Of a stretch of 18,611 nt of DNA, positions 16,308-18,611 are shown piece after piece (position 1 is the first letter of the stretch; each line of letters opens with the position of its first letter). The stretch spans positions 1-18,611 of the forward strand of contig CANHNT010000005.1 in NCBI GenBank assembly GCA_947461985.1, written 5' to 3'. The DNA comes from Bacteroidota bacterium (GTDB lineage Bacteria; Bacteroidota; Bacteroidia; Chitinophagales; Chitinophagaceae). The notes beneath the pieces were generated by a model that was given only the letters and a program-made list of their open reading frames with translations, was not told the origin of the DNA and made no database searches. The translations under genes and the position numbers were made by a program.

Positions 16308-16917
16308 TATAACCTCTGTAACCATGAAAAATGACATTATTATTTTTATCAAATAGTATTATATAAGGAACACCAATAATATCATCTTTGCATTCTTTGC
16401 ATATTTTATTTCTAAATATTAAACTCCTTTTTCTGTCATCAATAAATGATTTAATGTTATTATCTATTATATATGTTGGATAATAAAACTGATTATTAAA
16501 TAATTTTTTTTGAAGTATTTGTACTAAATAAGGTGCAATGTTATCAGAGCTGATTAAATAAAAATTTACTCTTTCATTAAGTGTGCTATCAGATTTTTTT
16601 ATATAGTTCAATTCATAACCAGTACCTTGACATCCTGAAGTGTAAAAGACAAAATATTTATACTTATTTTTTGCCCCTTTTATTAACTGATTAAAATTTG
16701 AATCATTTAATAATTGTATTTCAATATCTTCATACTTCTCTTTTACATACTTTTTATATGTAATTTCTTTAAAAGAAATTGGCAATAAATTATTCTTATC
16801 TTTTTTTACATGTTCATTTTTTTTATTAGCAACATTGGACAATCTAACTAGTGTGTTGCCACAAGAATATAAAAGTATTGTAATTAAGAAGAATTTAATT
16901 AATAAAAATTTGCGCAT
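16264..16917 (-). CDS. Thioredoxin-fold lipoprotein with CxxC motif
   Basis: The 217-residue product starts with a lipoprotein signal (MRKFLLIKFFLITILLYSC, lipobox Cys19), so it is an envelope lipoprotein. A charged linker to about residue 65 is followed by a thioredoxin-like order: strand YKYFVFYTSGC with one Cys (Cys96) where thioredoxins have CxxC, helix, strand VNFYLISSD, PTYII, then a KICKEC motif (Cys173/Cys176) and GVPYIILFDKNNNVIFHGYRG. The last segment fits the cis-Pro loop (Pro184) and following beta-hairpin of the thioredoxin fold. The CxxC sits just before the cis-Pro strand, not at the usual active-site position, and is kept in the decayed paralogue next door, so it is likely important (metal or redox). 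No standard family name can be given; periplasmic thiol-disulphide or peptide-related roles are inference. ATG 16917 gives the full lipobox. It is followed by its truncated duplicate. Confidence 0.7.
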   Translation of the reverse strand: MRKFLLIKFFLITILLYSCGNTLVRLSNVANKKNEHVKKDKNNLLPISFKEITYKKYVKEKYEDIEIQLLNDSNFNQLIKGAKNKYKYFVFYTSGCQGTGYELNYIKKSDSTLNERVNFYLISSDNIAPYLVQILQKKLFNNQFYYPTYIIDNNIKSFIDDRKRSLIFRNKICKECKDDIIGVPYIILFDKNNNVIFHGYRGYKNKYPSDILTYFIK

Positions 16918-17051
16918 GACTATAAGTTTATAAATTTAATATGTTATTGATTTTTGTAATTACGGAAGTTAAGAGTATAATCATTTCCCAAAATTTATAC
17001 GTTAATCAAAAAATGGCATTTCTACTTCTTGGATAAATAACCAGTTAAATA

Positions 17052-17087
17052 AAAATTGTCGACCTTACTTTTAAGGTCGACAATTTT
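17052..17087 (-). terminator. Strong hairpin terminator of the small exported protein gene
   Basis: AAAATTGTCGACCTTA and TAAGGTCGACAATTTT form a perfect 16-bp stem around a CTTT loop. On the minus strand it begins four bases after the stop codon at 17092 and ends in a U-rich stretch, isolating the upstream gene from the lipoprotein gene downstream. Confidence 0.85.
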
Positions 17088-17091
17088 ATAA

Positions 17092-17577
17092 TTATTCTAA
17101 AATAACTAAATATGCACCTGATTTTTCATCTATAATAAAATGATATGCACCTGATTTTATATTTCCAGAATGTGTTAAATTTAAATTTTTTATAATTTCA
17201 TCTTCAATTTTAAAATCACCATTGATATCAAATTCATCATTTTCAAAATCTTCTTTAAATGTATTATAATATTTTTTGCTAAATTCTATTGCAAGTTTGT
17301 CGTTATAATTAACAAAAATAGAAGAATACTCTTGATTTTCTATATCAAATTTTTCAGTTCCGTCAACTATTTTTAGCGAAGGTATATCAACATTCCCTTT
17401 AATTGTTCCTGTACACATTCCTCTACCAATACATTCAGTACCAGTTTTTGTCGCATTCCATTCTGGTTTTCCTCTTTTCCATGAGAATTCAATACCAAAT
17501 AATTTAAAAGCACTTGCTGAATTACTGCTAAAAACTGCTACTAAAGCAAAAACTGACATTAAAATAATACGTTTCAT
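17092..17577 (-). CDS. Small exported hypothetical protein with a Cys pair and GxY C-terminus
   Basis: From ATG 17577 the product is 161 residues with a clean signal peptide (MKRIILMSVFALVAVFSSNS, cleavage after ASA at residue 23). In-frame ATGs at 17664 and 17607 would add up to 29 residues before the basic n-region and are less likely. The mature part starts FKLFGIEFSWKRGKPEW, has Cys49 and Cys55 (GTECIGRGMCTG), an acidic, hydrophilic middle (KEDFENDEFDINGDFKIEDE) and ends IKSGAYHFIIDEKSGAYLVILE. The ending resembles that of the exported protein at 15041-15448. No family was recognised. Its own strong terminator shows it is transcribed alone. Two Cys in a small exported protein near a thioredoxin-fold lipoprotein makes oxidative folding a reasonable but untested idea. 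Confidence 0.65.
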   Translation of the reverse strand: MKRIILMSVFALVAVFSSNSASAFKLFGIEFSWKRGKPEWNATKTGTECIGRGMCTGTIKGNVDIPSLKIVDGTEKFDIENQEYSSIFVNYNDKLAIEFSKKYYNTFKEDFENDEFDINGDFKIEDEIIKNLNLTHSGNIKSGAYHFIIDEKSGAYLVILE

Positions 17578-17859
17578 GATTTTCTTCGGTTTAAACAGAG
17601 CCGACATGTTTTGTTGTTTTAAAGATTTCCCTACTCTAGTGTATGCCTTTTCGTGTAACTGCATTTGCGTGTTGGTGGCTTCGTTAAAAATAGGTTGAGT
17701 TTTTTGTAAATGAATAGGTCAGGTTAGGATTGTTATTTATGTGTCCTTCTGATTGGTTTTTCAAAAATTTCAACTTTTTATTTTTTTAGATGCGCATCTT
17801 TTTTGTTTCTTAAGCCGATACAAACATACAGGTACTATTCATCGCTCAAAAACTTTTGG

Positions 17860-17878
17860 TGGTTATAAAATATAACCA
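17860..17878. promoter_or_regulatory. Operator-like palindrome 1
   Basis: TGGTTATA-AAA-TATAACCA is a perfect palindrome with 8-bp arms. The same half-site recurs 22 bp downstream, which places two dimeric sites on the same face of the helix. The likely ligand is the XRE-type regulator encoded downstream, although this is inferred. Confidence 0.6.
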
Positions 17879-17881
17879 AAT

Positions 17882-17899
17882 TGGTTATAAGATATAACT
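17882..17899. promoter_or_regulatory. Operator-like palindrome 2
   Basis: TGGTTATA-AGA-TATAACT repeats palindrome 1 with an imperfect right outer base. Centre-to-centre distance to palindrome 1 is 22 bp. It ends about 17 bp before the -33 element, a position more typical of activation or cooperative loading than of simple blocking. Confidence 0.6.
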
Positions 17900-17915
17900 T
17901 GACAATGTGAAATAT

Positions 17916-17946
17916 TTTGTTATGTACAACAATTTCTCTACATTTG
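17916..17946 (+). promoter_or_regulatory. Perfect Bacteroidota promoter upstream of the XRE gene
   Basis: TTTG (17916-17919), 19-bp spacer and TACATTTG (17939-17946) match the consensus exactly. Transcription should start near 17953, well before the XRE start codon at 18146. Confidence 0.75.
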
Positions 17947-17952
17947 TTTTGC

Positions 17953-18145
17953 ATAAATAATTAATAACAGCGTAAGCTTTCATACCGCTCTTAAGTTACT
18001 AAAATCTACTAATTTTCATTACGAGCCAAAAATGATACGAGCAGGGCGCATCCAATAGGGTGTTGATTATGTGTATTATTTTTTTGAAAAGTAACCTTTT
18101 GGCATCTAGGAAGGTCCACAGCAAACGCACCCATTGAACAAACAT
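17953..18145 (+). other. Long leader of the XRE gene, possible regulatory or separate small RNA
   Basis: About 190 nt lie between the predicted transcription start and the ATG, against leaders of 20 nt or less predicted elsewhere in this window. It contains TACGAGC twice (18020-18026, 18036-18042), a CATCC-aata-GGGTG mini-hairpin near 18049, a T-rich run (18076-18085) and a 22-codon open frame. It matches no RNA family that I recognise. Confidence 0.35.
18069..18137 (+). CDS. Possible 22-codon upstream open frame
   Basis: An ATG at 18069 opens a frame encoding a basic peptide (ending SRKVHSKRTH) whose TGA ends 8 bases before the XRE start codon. The position would suit translational coupling, but a frame this short can arise by chance. 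Confidence 0.2.
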   Translation: MCIIFLKSNLLASRKVHSKRTH

Positions 18146-18484
18146 ATGAAAGAAAAAACACAAAACAACCTTAGGTTACTGCGTCTTTTACATGGCGATT
18201 TACCACAAAAATATATAGCATTTAAAATTCAAGTTAGCCAAGCAGCCTATTGCAAAATGGAACGAGGAGAGCTCACTCCATCTAAAAAAGTACTCAATAA
18301 TGTATGTGAGTTTTATTGTCTAGAAAACCATGAAATTATTTTTTTACAAAAAGAAGAATTAAAAAAACGATTGTTTCATAACCCTGTATCGATAGAATAT
18401 AAAACGAAAGACAATGGAATGATAGAAATAGAAAATTTGAAACGAAAATTAAAAGTGATGTTAAACAGCATGAAGGTATTTTAA
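18146..18484 (+). CDS. XRE-family helix-turn-helix transcription regulator
   Basis: The product is 112 residues from ATG 18146; a TTG-initiated form from 18134 is possible but unlikely. Residues about 6-62 form a lambda-Cro/C1-type HTH domain: NNLRLLRLLHGDLPQKYIAF (helices 1-2), VSQAAYCKMERGELTPS (recognition helix with the hallmark ERG-P-turn) and VLNNVCEFYCLENHEIIF. The C-terminal 50 residues are basic and probably helical (IENLKRKLKVMLNSMKV), perhaps for dimerisation. There is no peptidase or toxin-sensing domain, so it is a small DNA-binding protein. Tandem palindromes upstream suggest autoregulation. No partner toxin or phage gene is seen before the window ends. Family assignment is secure; targets are not. 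Confidence 0.85.
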   Translation: MKEKTQNNLRLLRLLHGDLPQKYIAFKIQVSQAAYCKMERGELTPSKKVLNNVCEFYCLENHEIIFLQKEELKKRLFHNPVSIEYKTKDNGMIEIENLKRKLKVMLNSMKVF

Positions 18485-18611
18485 AGAAATAGGATAAAAT
18501 ACAACTTGAAACATCCTTGATTTTTTAACACGTACTTGTACTTCCTCCCAACTAATACCTTTGACTTTTCAAGATTTTAAATCGTTGCCCTCTCATTTAT
18601 TTCAGTTACTA
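18485..18611. other. Right edge, no gene assigned
   Basis: A plus-strand frame (including LTFQDFKSLPSHLFQLL) stays open from about 18517 to the window edge, preceded by a TGA and with only a TTG as a possible start near 18560. It could be the start of the next gene but is too short to call. Confidence 0.25.

Larger units (their letters stand above)
17578..18145. other. 570-bp divergent control region without a convincing gene
   Basis: The region separates the minus-strand exported protein gene from the plus-strand regulator. It holds a 12-bp palindrome AGATGCGCATCT followed by a T-run (17788-17799), two operator-like palindromes (17860-17899), a consensus promoter (17916-17946) and a leader of about 190 nt. 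No exact TAnnTTTG was found for the minus-strand gene. Confidence 0.55.

Noticed and set aside
17578..17664. N-terminal extension of the exported protein
   Set aside because: It places 29 polar residues before a signal peptide that is complete from ATG 17577.
15449..18000. Integron-type gene cassette array in the accessory segment
   Set aside because: No RYYYAAC/GTTRRRY core pairs, no integrase and no regular attC-like spacing were found.
1..18611. CRISPR array, tRNA or rRNA
   Set aside because: No regularly spaced direct repeats and no cloverleaf or rRNA-like GC-rich conserved blocks were seen on either strand.

Overview
The window is low-GC DNA from a member of the Bacteroidota. Three things support this: two very large exported proteins end in type IX secretion (Por/T9SS) C-terminal sorting domains with the YPNP motif; promoters have the Bacteroidota form TTTG-N19/20-TAnnTTTG; and start codons lack Shine-Dalgarno sequences and sit in A-rich leaders. 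The 'LPVTLLEF' linker in the second giant protein is frequent in Chitinophagales/Saprospiria-type genomes, but the order cannot be fixed from this sequence.

Layout. 1-450 is AT-rich with no gene. 451-6237 (+) encodes a 1928-residue surface protein: beta-helix, Ig-like modules, four tandem FN3 domains and a T9SS tail. It is followed by a terminator and about 1.1 kb of gene-poor DNA holding a 15-bp inverted repeat and at most a gene remnant. A second giant T9SS cargo, 7447-10536 (-), converges on it with its own terminator. Next come a TPR-like cytoplasmic protein (10663-12105, -), a PhnA-type zinc-ribbon protein (12206-12787, -) and, divergently, an M28/glutaminyl-cyclase-like lipoprotein peptidase (12898-13872, +) with a textbook promoter. 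The peptidase ends one base from the stop codon of a convergent outer-membrane beta-barrel candidate (13874-14965, -). Upstream of that lies a small exported protein (15041-15448, -).

From 15449 rightwards the DNA looks accessory. It contains a REP-like palindrome, a 5'-truncated and frameshifted thioredoxin-fold gene (15688-16199, -), a hairpin element, the intact lipoprotein paralogue (16264-16917, -) and a small exported two-cysteine protein with a strong terminator (17092-17577, -). After these comes a 570-bp control region with two 22-bp-spaced palindromes and a perfect promoter, leading through a leader of about 190 nt to an XRE-type regulator (18146-18484, +).

How the parts relate. 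The left two thirds is mostly envelope and secretion cargo plus housekeeping genes, with no obvious shared pathway. The strongest candidates for something undescribed are on the right: the duplicated CxxC-bearing thioredoxin-like lipoprotein family beside small exported two-Cys proteins, and the tandem-operator/long-leader arrangement in front of the XRE gene. No CRISPR array, tRNA, rRNA, intact transposase or recognisable defence system is visible.
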